From Ephemerocybe angulata (taxonomy: Eukaryota > Basidiomycota > Agaricomycetes > Agaricales > Psathyrellaceae), in assembly GCA_013368325.1 (NCBI GenBank), contig JAACJK010000226.1:451301-515300 (forward strand): DNA of 64,000 nucleotides, written 5' to 3'. This document shows positions 10,959 to 21,260 of this stretch, one piece after another; position 1 is the stretch's first letter; each line of letters opens with the position of its first letter. The translations under genes were made by a program, and so were the position numbers. Under the pieces are notes generated by a model, which did no database searches, was not told the DNA's origin, and was given only the letters and a program-made list of their open reading frames with translations.

Positions 10959-12272
10959 CTATGATAAAAACCAGCACGTATCATATGTAAAGGTAACCTG
11001 AATATCAGTGTTAGCAAAATAGTGTACTAGATGGTCCCTCCAGGGGGCATAATTTAAATGGGATGAATCATAATCACAAACTTCAATTGCCTTTAACTGG
11101 GGGAAAGAACGGTTGGGCTGGGAAATGTTATCAAATATATCCAATGTAACCTCCTGGAAGGTCTCTGGAAAGGCAAGTGGAGAGTAATCAGGTGCAGTAA
11201 GAAGGATTTTCTGAAGAGAAGGATGGCCCATAGGCGAAGGAAAATCTCCGTAATAGGAGTCGCGAATTAAAACAAGTGTGGTGATGTTGGGGGTAAGATG
11301 CATGATGTGTGGAACCTCCTCGTCCTCACTGGCATCAACATCATAATCAGAGATATGATAAGACATTGTTCCGTACGTCAGGTAGCGGAGACCATCACCG
11401 TACACATCGCAGAAATCTGCCAATGCTTCATATTCGGAAACCTTGCTGAAGATGTCGAGGTGATTGAGGCAGGGGAGATTATCGAGGGAAGTGAATTCGG
11501 AGAGAAGATCTGTGAAAACGCCAATGTTATGACTATTGATGTCTTCATATTCATCGATAGTTCCAAGGGACAGGCGTGTGAGGTTCGGAAAGTGGGGTGA
11601 AACCAAGACATCGTCAAATGCAAGAGCACCTGCATCGGCAATGTCGGCAATGTGGAGGACAGAAAGATTTGGGAAAGACTCAGCCATTGCAGCGATGTGA
11701 GCCAGAGTAAACAGGTTGAGTTCGGTTGGCACCAAACAACGACTGTCTGCCAGAATAGCCTTGTTGAGTTGAAGGTGGGTAAGGGAGGTGATCAGAGGGA
11801 AGATAGGGGTGGGATTGGGAGAACCGGAAAGATCGACCTGAGTCAAGGCGTCCGAGATAGGCCTTGAAGTGCTGAAAGCTTGGAGATTTGGGAGGTGGCG
11901 GAGAAGGTGGTAAACAGCAGTCGCACTAAGAGAATCTCCAACGAGGTGAAGGCGACGTGTCTGGGACCCCATTGGCTTCCGACCATAACGGGGAATCCGG
12001 CGGGCTCGCAAGATAACCCCAAGCAACTCGCAATCAGATCCGATAACCAACCATCGCCATGCGATGCTCATTGCAATGTCGTTGAAGAGATGGCAAGTAG
12101 CTGCAATTTTGTGGAGAGAGGCTGGAGTTTGATGGTGTCTTGAAAGAGGAAGAAGGGGGGACTGTGTTGTGGAATGGGGAGGACACTCGTCTGCCAGGTG
12201 GGGTGCATTTTGGAGGAAGATATTGTGCCAGATCTCAACAGGAAAGTGCTGGACCCATGCAACAGAAATCAT
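10959..12272 (-). CDS. F-box/LRR protein, 437 aa
   Basis: Intronless frame. The N-terminus has WVQHFPVEIWHNIFLQNAPH and, after a serine/proline insert, SLHKIAATCHLFNDIAMSIA, an F-box split by an insert. Leucine-rich repeats follow (for example LPNLQAFSTS, FPNLSVLHIADI, LPCLNHLDIF), with an acidic loop DVDASEDEE near residue 320. Likely a substrate adaptor for an SCF ubiquitin ligase. It converges on member 3 of the family to its left. Confidence 0.78.
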   Translation of the reverse strand: MISVAWVQHFPVEIWHNIFLQNAPHLADECPPHSTTQSPLLPLSRHHQTPASLHKIAATCHLFNDIAMSIAWRWLVIGSDCELLGVILRARRIPRYGRKPMGSQTRRLHLVGDSLSATAVYHLLRHLPNLQAFSTSRPISDALTQVDLSGSPNPTPIFPLITSLTHLQLNKAILADSRCLVPTELNLFTLAHIAAMAESFPNLSVLHIADIADAGALAFDDVLVSPHFPNLTRLSLGTIDEYEDINSHNIGVFTDLLSEFTSLDNLPCLNHLDIFSKVSEYEALADFCDVYGDGLRYLTYGTMSYHISDYDVDASEDEEVPHIMHLTPNITTLVLIRDSYYGDFPSPMGHPSLQKILLTAPDYSPLAFPETFQEVTLDIFDNISQPNRSFPQLKAIEVCDYDSSHLNYAPWRDHLVHYFANTDIQVTFTYDTCWFLS

Positions 12273-12770
12273 TGGAAGAACTAAGAAGCATCATAAGAGA
12301 TACAGTGTAAAACAGGGCAAAAACTTTCATACATAGCGGAGGGGACGCAGACGTCGGACGAATTCTGAAGAGATGGGCGTGTAGGCAGCAGTAAGAGAAG
12401 CCTATACAAAAACATGAGACAAAGGACAATTGCAGTAGATATAAGAAAATGGCAGACCTTAAATAGGGACACAGGACAAGTGTTTGGGAAGAAAGAGCCT
12501 AGAAGGAGAACCAGACCAGGGAACAGCGGCAGCAATAAAAACAGGAAATAGCGGAGTTTGAAAAGTAACCATCAGAATATTCAACTCCGACAGACTGGGA
12601 ATGACGCCAGCGTCGTGTAAAAGAACGATGATTACTTACGTAAACCCTCGTAATCCACCGCGAGTTTCGGATATATGCTTGTCTCTCTTGGCTTCCATCT
12701 CTTCCTTGCTAATCTCGCCAGACTACACCATTGACCTCGGTCTTCGAATTGCGCATCAAGAATCGGTACG
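12273..12770. other. Intergenic region
   Basis: No convincing coding sequence. Overlapping short minus-strand ORFs here have no coherent composition. The region holds the upstream sequence of the minus-strand F-box gene. Confidence 0.5.
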
Positions 12771-13390
12771 ATGATAGCCTTCGGGACGTCCATACTCCCT
12801 GCGGAGTTCATTGACAGCCTCTACCGCCTTCCGAATCTGAAGTGCTCTCGATCTTCAAAATGGACCTTGATATCCCGGACGAGACGCTTCTTTGGCGCTT
12901 CCTATTACTCGCCCCCGAATCGAAGCGAAACGCTTGGAGCATTTCCGCTGCAATTGGGAGCGTGTCAATAACTTGGGGAGCAACTTCCTTTTACATGTCG
13001 CGGCACCTTGCCTTGAAAGCTATACTGTCACTGAACTGTATCTCGGAACCGAGAAACAGTAGTTCCCTTTTCTGAGAAGCGGAACCGATGATGACCCCTT
13101 CCCATCTCTCCAAATCGTCGCTTTCCTTGGTGCCAGGGTTGACGCAGGCTCCGTGGGCCACCTCAAACACTTCGTCTTGTCAAGCGTTGCTAACAGTCAC
13201 CCCAACGAGCGGCAGTTTCCCTTTACCTTGCTGCGCATGGGGAGCGTGGCCAGACCTCGAGAAAATCACATTCAATGTCTATTATTCTTGCGCCATGCGT
13301 TGGAGCCACTGGTGAAAGAATTCCCGAAACTGAACCAGCTCTCCGTGCCTCAGAAAGCTTTCGATTCTGTGAGGCCGGAAGTCGATTGAG
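12771..13390 (+). pseudogene. Decayed F-box/LRR-like gene
   Basis: Coding-like segments lie in shifting frames: LDIPDETLLWRFLLLAPESK near 12855, SITWGATSFYMSRHLALKAI near 12965, and a last segment near 13095-13389 reading LQIVAFLGARVDAGSVGHLK and ending FDSVRPEVD. The style is that of an F-box/LRR protein, but no splicing joins them into one frame. It lies about 115 bp left of the KDZ element; the element did not cause the decay, since its target site is outside. Confidence 0.35.
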
Positions 13391-13505
13391 CTTGCGCTGG
13401 AAAGCTTACTGGTTGATTGTAACTTAACCCTTCCAGTCCTCTAATCCATGTACTTACACGGGAGACAAGAAGCCAATCAGCCAATAGGGGAGTTCAAAGT
13501 TGAAC

Positions 13506-13812
13506 CACCTGATCCCTCCGTAACAACCGGCTAATTAGCCCGGAAGATGTGGTCCACCTTCCCGGCTAACTAGCGGGGTTTGTGTCGATTTCCCTATCGT
13601 ACAGATATCTGCCCAATATCGAGGGCAAATAACTTCGTCGTTTCGCGCTTTCGCCCTCCAGAACCCGAAACCCTCCACGGCAGATGCCGAGATCGATTCG
13701 GACGCGGCCACGCGGGCGGGGAAGGCATGCCCAGGCCCTCGGGCGGCCTCGGCGTCGTCATCGCGGGTCCAAGCAACCTCGCTTAGGCGCTCGTCGTCGT
13801 CGTCGTCGTCGG
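13506..13812 (+). repeat. Left terminal inverted repeat of the KDZ element
   Basis: About 307 bp, GC-rich, pairing with 24751-25054 read on the other strand. It ends inward in a TCG trinucleotide run (seven units here, six in the right copy). A roughly 100-codon frame crosses each repeat but is probably fortuitous. Confidence 0.93.
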
Positions 13813-14138
13813 TAGCGACATTTCTCCTACTATACTTCACATATACAATATACATTACATTGTCCTCACTACTACTATCACTAAGGCCTGGGCCCCCACC
13901 CAGCGTGGAAATGCTCTTACGTGACCGGTCGCTGCCATCGGCATCAAAGTGTCAAAGCACCCCAACCAAGAACTTCCAGGAATCTTTTCAGAGCCATCGT
14001 GAATTCGTTGAAGACCTCCAGTCCCATGATATACATTCTATGTGAGTACGTCCATGATCTCATGAGCTTAGAGACGTGTTGCACGCAGCAGCACTTTCCG
14101 ATTATCCATCAGGAGACTGATATGGATTTCATCTCTAT
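13813..14138. other. Spacer between left TIR and first passenger gene
   Basis: No gene seen. A short + strand frame has no recognisable content. Confidence 0.45.
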
Positions 14139-15709
14139 CTATGTAGCAGCTACGATCTCGTCTTCCCTGCCGCCTTCGCTCTCATCAGAAGAAGAAATAA
14201 CAGAAGCACTCTTAGGCCCAGGTGGAATCTGACCGGCGACAGCAGACCTTTTGGCCCGCTTCCGTGGACGTGCAGCACCGGATTCGGGCTCGGTGACATC
14301 AGCAGTGGTCGCTTTTTTGGTACCCTTGTCCTTCCGTGGCTTCCTTTTCTTCTTCGGCGCCTCGCCAACCTTCTCCGAGATAGCGGTGTGCTCATCAGTA
14401 CTCAGATTCACCCAGGTACAAGCACCTGATACAAGGGCGTCGCGCAGCCGTTGTACTTCGGCAATGGTGTTGAGATTGTGCGGCGATGTGAACTTGAGGC
14501 TCGCTGGCCACCCGCGTAGCTGTACCTTGTGGCGAACCATGATGTGGCTTTCATAGTTCTCGTATGCCATCAAGATATTCTTTTGCTTCAATAGGCGGTC
14601 TGGGAGGGGCGTGGTAAGTCTTTCGTACAACTGATTCTGAACAATTGGCTAAACACTCACTGAGGCCTTCAGAAATGAGGCATCGACATTCCAGCTGCAG
14701 GACACGGAGGAGGGAACCTTTTGATTTCGTGTCTATTCAGTCTAAGGTGAGTATGGCAGCCATTTATCCAACTACGATGCCGCTGACCGTCACGCCTTGC
14801 ATCGCACCAGCTCTGGAACTTCCGAATGAACTCGTTGGCCGTCATGTCGAGGTGCTCGATGAAGAAGGCCGAGGTGTTGCCAGCATCGCCAAATGTTGGT
14901 ACCAGAGTGTCATTAACGCTGTCGCGGGCGCTCACGAGAAACAGGGTTGCTCCTGTTCTTTCGTGGAGCTTCGCCATCTAGGTACGCAATGTGCGCCTCA
15001 TTAGCTACTCAATCTCGTAGTGCCTTACTGTCACTTACCTCTTCATGCAGTCGTCCAATAGTTGTATCGTAATCAACGGCAGCAGCACGATGGTTTGCCC
15101 TCAGACCCTTCGCGTTGAGTTCCCGTTGTTTGAGAAGGTCCTCAAGAAGCTTCTTCTCCTCGGACGGTGACAGGTCGCACATGTCGGGGTCCTCCTTCAT
15201 ACGACGCTGGATCTCGAGGAGCTTCGACTTGTCTCCAATCTCAGTCTCTGGGTTATCCAGTCATCCACCTGTAAGTCATGATAATACGTAGACCTGACAT
15301 GCGACTCACCCTCGTTGATCTCCTTAGCCATGAAGTGCAGTTTAGCATTGTGGAGATTCGGCGCACGGGTTTGTTTAAAACCAGTCTCTGTAGTCGCCCT
15401 CCCCTGCACGTACTCAAGCTTCCTGCCGTGCTTTTCGGCGATCTCCTGGAGGGCGCGGGCCTGGTCTTCCTTAAACTTGCGTATGTCTGCTGCAAGTTGT
15501 GCTTTGTTCTCCTGGGTCTGCTGTGTTCGGGCACGGGCAGTAATTTTCCCTGCGTCGGTGAGCTTGACTGTATTGTTTTTCTTCGGCGGAATCACAGGCT
15601 TTGTAGGATTTCTTTCTGCCCAGGTCGAAACTTCGTCATGGTCCCGGAGCTCGAGTTCGGTTGGTATAAAGCCGTCGTTGGTGTCATCGGTTGAGCCTGA
15701 CATCGGCAA
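14139..15709 (-). CDS. Passenger gene of the KDZ element: repeated agaricomycete family
   Basis: Exon 1 starts at 15709 (or the Met two codons later) and ends near 15311. Exon 2 reads GDKSKLLEIQRRMKEDPDMC and continues through LEDLLKQRELNAKGLRANHR to about 15041. Exon 3 (about 14979-14785) has MAKLHERTGATLFLVSARD and FFIEHLDMTANEFIRKFQSW. The last exon (from about 14635) has YERLTTPLPDRLLKQKNILM, then a lysine-rich nuclear-type tail (KKKRKPRKDKGTKKA). I recognise the pattern as a family present in many copies in basidiomycete genomes, without known function. The intron between exons 3 and 4 could not be placed exactly, so a defect there is possible. It is divergent from the gene at 15909. Confidence 0.6.
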
Positions 15710-15908
15710 GAAATTTTGTGAGGGTACGGCGAATGGGAGAGACAGACGAGGAGAGACGAAGGTATGTTTTGTGGATTTCCGAGCCTATCCAACGGCGTAA
15801 AAATTTGTGGCTGATATTTGTTTGGTCTCAAGCGTGACGGGCTACACACCTGCCGGGTACTTCCATCGGCGCCTTCCTCCAACATCCTCACCTACGATAA
15901 CACCACCC

Positions 15909-16824
15909 ATGCTGCCAACGCCCTGTAAGAAGATTGAGCGCACTTCTACGCCGGCCCCAGGAAGTTTGTGGATGGAAGAGCAATGGGCGAAGGTGCTCGA
16001 AGACTATGAGCTCAGCGAGTCAGACGAGAAGCCCGATCCCAAGTTTGAGGCTTATCTCGAATGGATCGGAAACCAGCCCGCTCCGAAACCGCTCCCGTAC
16101 GTCGAGATTGACGACATCCCTGGGCATAAATGCTACAAGCCTCTCAAACGAAGTGCGGCGTGCACCCGGGTGCGCAGGGTGACGGGCAGAGGAATGGAGA
16201 AGGCATCTTCAGCTTGGGCAACCAGTACGTATCACGGTTTTATTATTGCTATTATCATACTAACACACTTGATAGGCTCAGACGACTCAGACGGGTGGGA
16301 CGAGGCCGTCCGTGTAAGACAGTTGCCGAAAGATCGAAACCGCCGTAAGTCTCTATCAGAATGGATTACAATTTGTTGCTCATAATTGGGGCCAGTAAAA
16401 AAGCAGAAGCGCAACGCCGCCGGAGCCTCAGGCAACAAGAAAGAGCTTCAAGCGCCTAAAGCCGTTGAGCCTAGTGATCACCACGGGTTGACCCCGGGTC
16501 ACGGCGCAGCAACCCGCACCCGCACCGGGGCTAACCCTACCCGCAAACCCGCGGTTTTACCCGTCAAAACGAGCCCTAGAACGGGCAAATCGGATGGGAT
16601 TTGGCCGAGATATGATTTATTTATGTCATAAGACATAAATGAGCCGTATCTCGGCCAGTTTCCGTCCGATTTGGACGTTTGAGGGCTCGTTTTGTAGGGG
16701 ACGGGTAGGGAAACGCCCACCCGCACCCGCACCCAACGGGGTACAACCCGCGAACCCGTACGGGTCGCGCGACCCGTGGTGATCACTAGTTGAGCCGGTC
16801 AAGAATGAGAGGGTTGAGGCGTAG
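15909..16824 (+). pseudogene. Passenger gene interrupted near its 3' end by a hAT-like MITE
   Basis: Starts MLPTPCKKIERTSTPAPG; acidic and proline-rich, with PYVEIDDIPGHKCYKPLKR. Later exons give SDDSDGWDEAVRVRQLPKD and a lysine-rich end. The 317-bp MITE at 16472-16788 sits in the last exon. If one copy of the 8-bp duplication and the element are removed, the frame runs on for a few codons to a TAG at 16822-16824. With the element present the protein gains about 50 foreign residues and stops near 16631. Because only the tail is changed, the product may still work. No domain recognised. Confidence 0.5.
16472..16788. mobile_element. hAT-like MITE, 317 bp
   Basis: Ends read TAGTGATCACCACGGGT inward on both sides (17-bp perfect terminal repeats). 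The flanking 8-bp duplication is GTTGAGCC at 16464-16471 and 16789-16796. The interior is a long imperfect foldback: GGCCGAGATATGATTTATTT pairs with sequence around 16635-16660. Many ACCCGCACCC-type blocks lie just inside the ends. TA/CA-starting repeats plus an 8-bp duplication fit the hAT superfamily. No coding capacity. Confidence 0.88.
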
Positions 16825-17292
16825 AGTAAACACACCAGGAGGTGATGCTTGTACTCGATGAGCAGGGACCAGGGTCTGTTGAATAGGCGCAGTATTTGGC
16901 GACCTTTTGCATTTGTACCGGACCTTCGTGTCTTTGAGTTGAATTGTAGTAGTCAAATGATTATTTGTTTGATATGCCAGTGTTCAGTGCCTCGACATGC
17001 GTAATTATAAGGGTTGAATAAAGGTGACTATATTTCACTCGGCATATGCATGATTCAACAGCTTGAGGACAAAGTACATACAGGTAGATACCTTTGCAGA
17101 ACAGAATAGTGTACCGGTTTAGAGTCTTTAGACTTGTGGCCTCAATGAAGGAAATGCGAGTTCAATCCATGGTAGTTACATTTTTTACAGGTACCACTGA
17201 GCAACCACTGAGCATAAACAAGTGTGGGACTCGAAGTACTCGTGACTGTCGTCAGCCGCCCCCATCATTTTTTTGCTCTTTACTTCAACAGC
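16825..17292. other. Spacer between passenger genes
   Basis: AT-rich, no gene seen. A tRNA box-B-like string at about 17158-17170 followed by a T run has no surrounding tRNA fold. Confidence 0.45.
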
Positions 17293-18843
17293 TATGGTCA
17301 CTCGCAGGGCCACCAGAAATCTCAAACATGCTCAATCTTCAGAAGACGCTGAGCGAATGGAGAGGCGTCGAGAAGTGAGCCGCCGCTCGAGTCAGAAGCA
17401 CTATCACAAGTACGTCAATTTATAAGTAGTACGACCACGCTTCATTGGCCTCATTCCAAATACTTCTCATACAGAGACATTGATGGATCCCGAGCGAGGG
17501 GTGCAGCGCGCCAGAGAGCCGTGCGTGCTCGTAAAAGAGCACTTTTCTCGGGACTTACAGTCACTCCGCAACCATCCTTGGAAGCTCAACAGGAGGCGAG
17601 TAAAAAGTCTAGTAGGAAGCATTATTACAAGTGCGTATTAAGTCCTCATTTGCACCTAATTTAACTCTGACTGATATGTTGAAATCATAGGGATATTGCA
17701 GCATCTCGAGAGAAATGTGCAGCGCGTGCTCGTAAATACAGGGAGGCAAAAAAGCGGTACGTCGCAGACCATCTCATAGGAATATACTTCCACTAACCTG
17801 CTTTCTTGCCCTTAGACGCCAGATGAAAGAGGCTTCACCCATTCCATTTCTATCCAAGGGGGTCCCGGCCTTCAAAAAACTGACCTAGCGTATAAATATT
17901 TTTTTCAGACCTCAACGGGGACCCTACCTACCCTATGTAAGCATCAAAATCGCCAAATCGGGTAATTCCATCAAATTTGTAAGCGAATTACTCACCGGAA
18001 ATTTACCGGCGACTTCCGGATTTGGTAGCCGGTTATACAGCCGCGTGCGCGCACACCATTCTGACCTCTGCATAGGTATAACACTATATAGAACTGTTTA
18101 GAAGTGTATAAAATCAATGTATAGACAAGTTTTATGGTAATAGATGACCGAAACTCGCCCAAAATGGCCGGTATAAGCCCTAAATTTGGGGTTTCTTGGG
18201 GGGTATAAAAAATTTTTCTCCCTGCCGGGAGGGGGGGGTACCTACCTAACGTATGGTCGGCGTTTTGAACCCCGGGACCCCCTTGTTTCTATCTACCCCC
18301 CAGCCCTTGCGCCCAGGCCGTGACCTACTGCAACTTCGCAGGTGAGTCGGACTATTTTCTATCCTTAAGCGCCGAGTCTTGGGCGTCTAACTGCTGCAAT
18401 CTCACTACAGTTGCCGGGATAGTATTCAGGGCCCGCCTATGCTCTCCCCTTTGCCACCTTCATCTCCGATCGCAGCAACACCTCAATATCGTTCCAATTT
18501 CCGCCGATTGGCGAAGTCAAGCTCCGACGAAGACTCAGAAGACTCGGATGGCGGCGAACTGTCGGACACCTCTTCCCTACCTGCACTTCCCCCATCCCCT
18601 CTCTTTCAGGCGCAGAATCGGCTTCCTCGACTACCCATTGGCCCAGGTTTCAAGCAAGAGCGAAAACAGATTTTGGAGCAGTACGCCGAAGAAGACCAAC
18701 TCTTTCTGAGGGCTGTTTGGTCTGAAGCAATGAGCCAGTGTGATCTGTATGGGCGGGCAGGCTACAGGGTATATTGGGAAAGAGCGTACAAAAAGCACGA
18801 GAATGTAATGAAGGAGATGGAAAACCCGTTTGACCTACTATAG
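17293..18843 (+). pseudogene. Basic-repeat passenger gene split by a 431-bp MITE
   Basis: Starts MVTRRATRNLKHAQSSEDAE. Three small exons, joined by clean introns near 17410-17475, 17632-17690 and 17758-17815, encode repeated very basic blocks: SRRSSQKHYHK, then SSRKHYYK, DIAASREKCAARARKYREAK. Each looks like a short DNA-binding helix rich in Arg, Lys and Ser. The MITE at 17855-18285 follows codon SPIPFLS. With it the frame hits a TAG at 17887-17889. Without it the frame continues through another intron into a C-terminal part (FKQERKQILEQYAEEDQLFL and YGRAGYRVYWERAYKKHENV) ending at 18843. A relative lies at 62508. Confidence 0.62.
17855..18285. mobile_element. MITE, 431 bp, with 8-bp target-site duplication
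   Basis: Terminal repeats CAAGGGGGTCCCGG are perfect for 14 bp and about 26/31 matched overall. Direct duplication TTTCTATC at 17847-17854 and 18286-18293. The interior is AT-rich with a T run near the left end and G runs near the right end. No coding capacity. It differs in sequence from the hAT-like MITE 1 kb away; superfamily undetermined (8 bp fits hAT, KDZ or P). Confidence 0.85.
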
Positions 18844-19551
18844 TTTTATATCTGTACGTAGAGTTGATAGTACGGTAGAGCAGCCGGCGGTGTTGCGTCA
18901 CAGCGTGTGCAATTGTATCCCTGGTTTACAGTTCTCTGCATGAGGTAGATGATGTGCATGCTCCAGAGACACTACTGCATGAATGTCTCGTCGTTGCATA
19001 GAAATTTAACCCAACTCTGGTCCGGGACCGTAATGAACTGCAAGTGAACGCAAAGTGAACGGTCAGACATTGTCAGTGACGGTGATCAGTGACGGGAACA
19101 CACACACACATACCTGCATATTCGCAGACCTTAGAGCAAATTCAAATAGCAGGAACTAATGGTATACTTCCCTAGATGCCATGCAGAAATTTTGAATGCT
19201 ATACGTGTTGTAGCGACCACACAACCGGTCATTGGAAAGCACGTCAGAGACACATCAGAGACATCAAATGTCAGTGACGCACCCTTTCACACTACTTTGT
19301 GAGCTATCTACAGCAGCACAAGTCCTCGTATGTTCCGCACTGCATACTATAGCACATATACACTGTATTCAGAGCTTACTGGGTGATATTTGTTATTACG
19401 CGGTCAATGGTTAACTGATATTGAACCATCGAGGTGATTCCGCGTGCGAGCAGTGAAGAGTGGCATTGGGCACTTGGGTACAACATGTCGCAGAAAGTGC
19501 AATGGAAATTTCGAAATATGTACAATCAAGATATAGTAAGTATCGTATGTT
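18844..19551. other. Spacer inside the KDZ element
   Basis: AT-rich, with a short CA repeat near 19098 and scattered GTCAGTGACG-like words near 19069-19090 and 19260-19280. No gene seen. Confidence 0.45.
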
Positions 19552-19865
19552 CTACATGTTAATGCTATCAGCAGATTCAACGAGTTCTCCAGTCTCTACG
19601 AGTTTCAGCTTTGCGCCCCTCACAATATCATCAAATGTGCTCCAAAGTGCTAAAGTCTTCACCCATCTCGTCGACTTCCTTTCTAACATGTCGTTGTATT
19701 GGTCCTCGTTGTACTGCTTAAGCTCGCTCTCTGTTCGATAGCCATTGTCGGCGTATCTAAACAGGGCACCTGAAGTGTACTGCGTAAATGACACGCGAAT
19801 TTCGCCCGGCTGAATTGCAGTGTTGGAATGCGTGAGTACGGCGGATGGTAGGAGTATAGTCGAAC

Positions 19866-21260
19866 TTGTGGTAAGTAGACCACTGCTTCGCATGGCAATT
19901 CCGAGGCTATTTATAATTTGGTGATTTAACAAATTTATTCTGTATATTCAATTAACAGGACTTTGATTGATTCAAACATAATTTGTGCATGTTACAAGAG
20001 TACTTTACAAATGTAATGAGCTAGAAGCAAAAAAAGAAAAAAAAAGAAATGCAGTAAAAAAGAACGGCACTAGTGGGACTTGAACCCTCGATCTCTTGAG
20101 AAAGTGCATGTGACTGCAAAGTCACATGGCCTGGGATTGATGGGATTCTTGGCACTTTTTCTGGCTCGCTGTCCATGTATGTAGTGGATAGCGGGATACT
20201 GAGTTTGAATTTCCAATCAGCACATGACTTGCTATATTCGGTAGATTTTTCTCAGCGTGTTTTGTCGAAATGAACGCGACGCGTCTCAAAACTTGATCTC
20301 TCTTCACTCTTTCTCAGTCGGTTCCTCCCACCAGCTTCGGAGATCTCTTGGAGATCTCAAAACTGGTCCAAAATTAAAATATAAAGTCAGAATAGCTCGT
20401 TTCGTGATTCTAATGCACTTTTGTGCTCGCTCCCAGACCCTTTGACAGGCGCAGGGGTAAACTGCGGCTGCCGCGCGCAGCGCGAGCTCAGGTGAGCGCT
20501 TGAGAACTCCGAGCCGGGACATAGATGGCCATGACTAGCCGCTATCGAGCTCATGCTCCTTCTTCCAGACAGCCGGTGGATAGCTCTGGCAATTTTGTGA
20601 CCTTGGACACGGTCACTGCAGACTTGCAAGCATCTGGCACTCGAGGGCTGGAAGCTCGGGTCACAGAATCAACTTGAGGCTCTCTGTTTGAAGTGGCAGA
20701 AGCTTGGAGGTGGAAGCTTAGAGGATGCTCATGAGGATAGACTCCATACATAGTCTACATGGGTAGAACCATATGCAGGGTAACTATAATCTGTAGAATA
20801 GAAATGCAGCAACGGTAGTCCTACATAATTCATTGATCCTGCGCTCGCATATCCTTTGCATATCCTACCGACGGACCTAACGGAATCAGCGCCGGGTATC
20901 CGTTCGGTATCCAGACGATTTCGGCAATAATCCAACAAATTCCCTCTTACAGACGCAATTCAGGTCGAACCGTGCTGATGTGATGGCATTAGGACCGGGA
21001 TTCCCAACTACTTTAGGGAAAAATCAAGTGAACCCGTCCCAAGATGGAATCTGTGGCTGTTTCTATCCTGTCCAGTGTGTGCCGTCCAGCATTTTCTCGA
21101 AGTCCTAGCACAGTACCCTTCCCTTCCCTCCTCTTTCTCTTTCTCCTTCTCTCCTTCTTTCCTTTTTTGGAAAGTAATTTCCTTTTTGATTTCACCTACA
21201 CACACCAGTATCGAGCCCTTTTTCTGCCGGGTACAAGTACCCGAGCTATAAATAGCCTCG
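19866..21260. mobile_element. 1,395-bp insertion inside the dioxygenase gene
   Basis: Bounded by GAAC at 19862-19865 and 21261-21264; removing the insert and one GAAC restores the expected reading frame. A 17-bp inverted pair, TTCCGAGGCTATTTATA, lies at 19899-19915 and (other strand) 21247-21263, so the right copy is at the very end and the left copy about 33 bp in. The interior has a tRNA-like relic, A-rich stretches near 20030-20060 and a pyrimidine run at 21110-21180. No long coding frame. Class unknown: it could be a SINE/TRIM-like or an eroded inverted-repeat element. Confidence 0.65.
20061..20155 (-). ncRNA. tRNA-like relic
   Basis: On the minus strand GGTTCAAGTCC (20076-20086) is a good Pol III box B, followed by an acceptor-like CACTAGTGCC and a TTTTTT terminator. 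Upstream is a hairpin TCTC-AA-GAGA like a long variable arm, and a perfect stem CATGTGAC/GTCACATG. The anticodon loop has the wrong size and no matching 5' acceptor strand exists, so it is not a working tRNA. Confidence 0.33.

Noticed and set aside
13535..13855. A roughly 100-codon frame inside each terminal repeat (also 24672-25025)
   Set aside because: Identical in both repeats only because the DNA is; GC-rich composition keeps several frames open on both strands.
17120..17190. tRNA gene suggested by GAGTTCAATCC followed by a T run
   Set aside because: No acceptor, D or anticodon stems can be folded around it.
21008..21240. C-terminal continuation of the dioxygenase N-terminal ORF (basic Lys/Glu run)
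   Set aside because: It lies within the insertion and derives from a pyrimidine-rich run; the true continuation is at 19552-19865.
19866..21260. The insert as an ordinary intron of the dioxygenase gene
   Set aside because: Neither border offers GT-AG on the coding strand in the needed phase, and 1.4 kb is far longer than the 50-60 base introns seen elsewhere.
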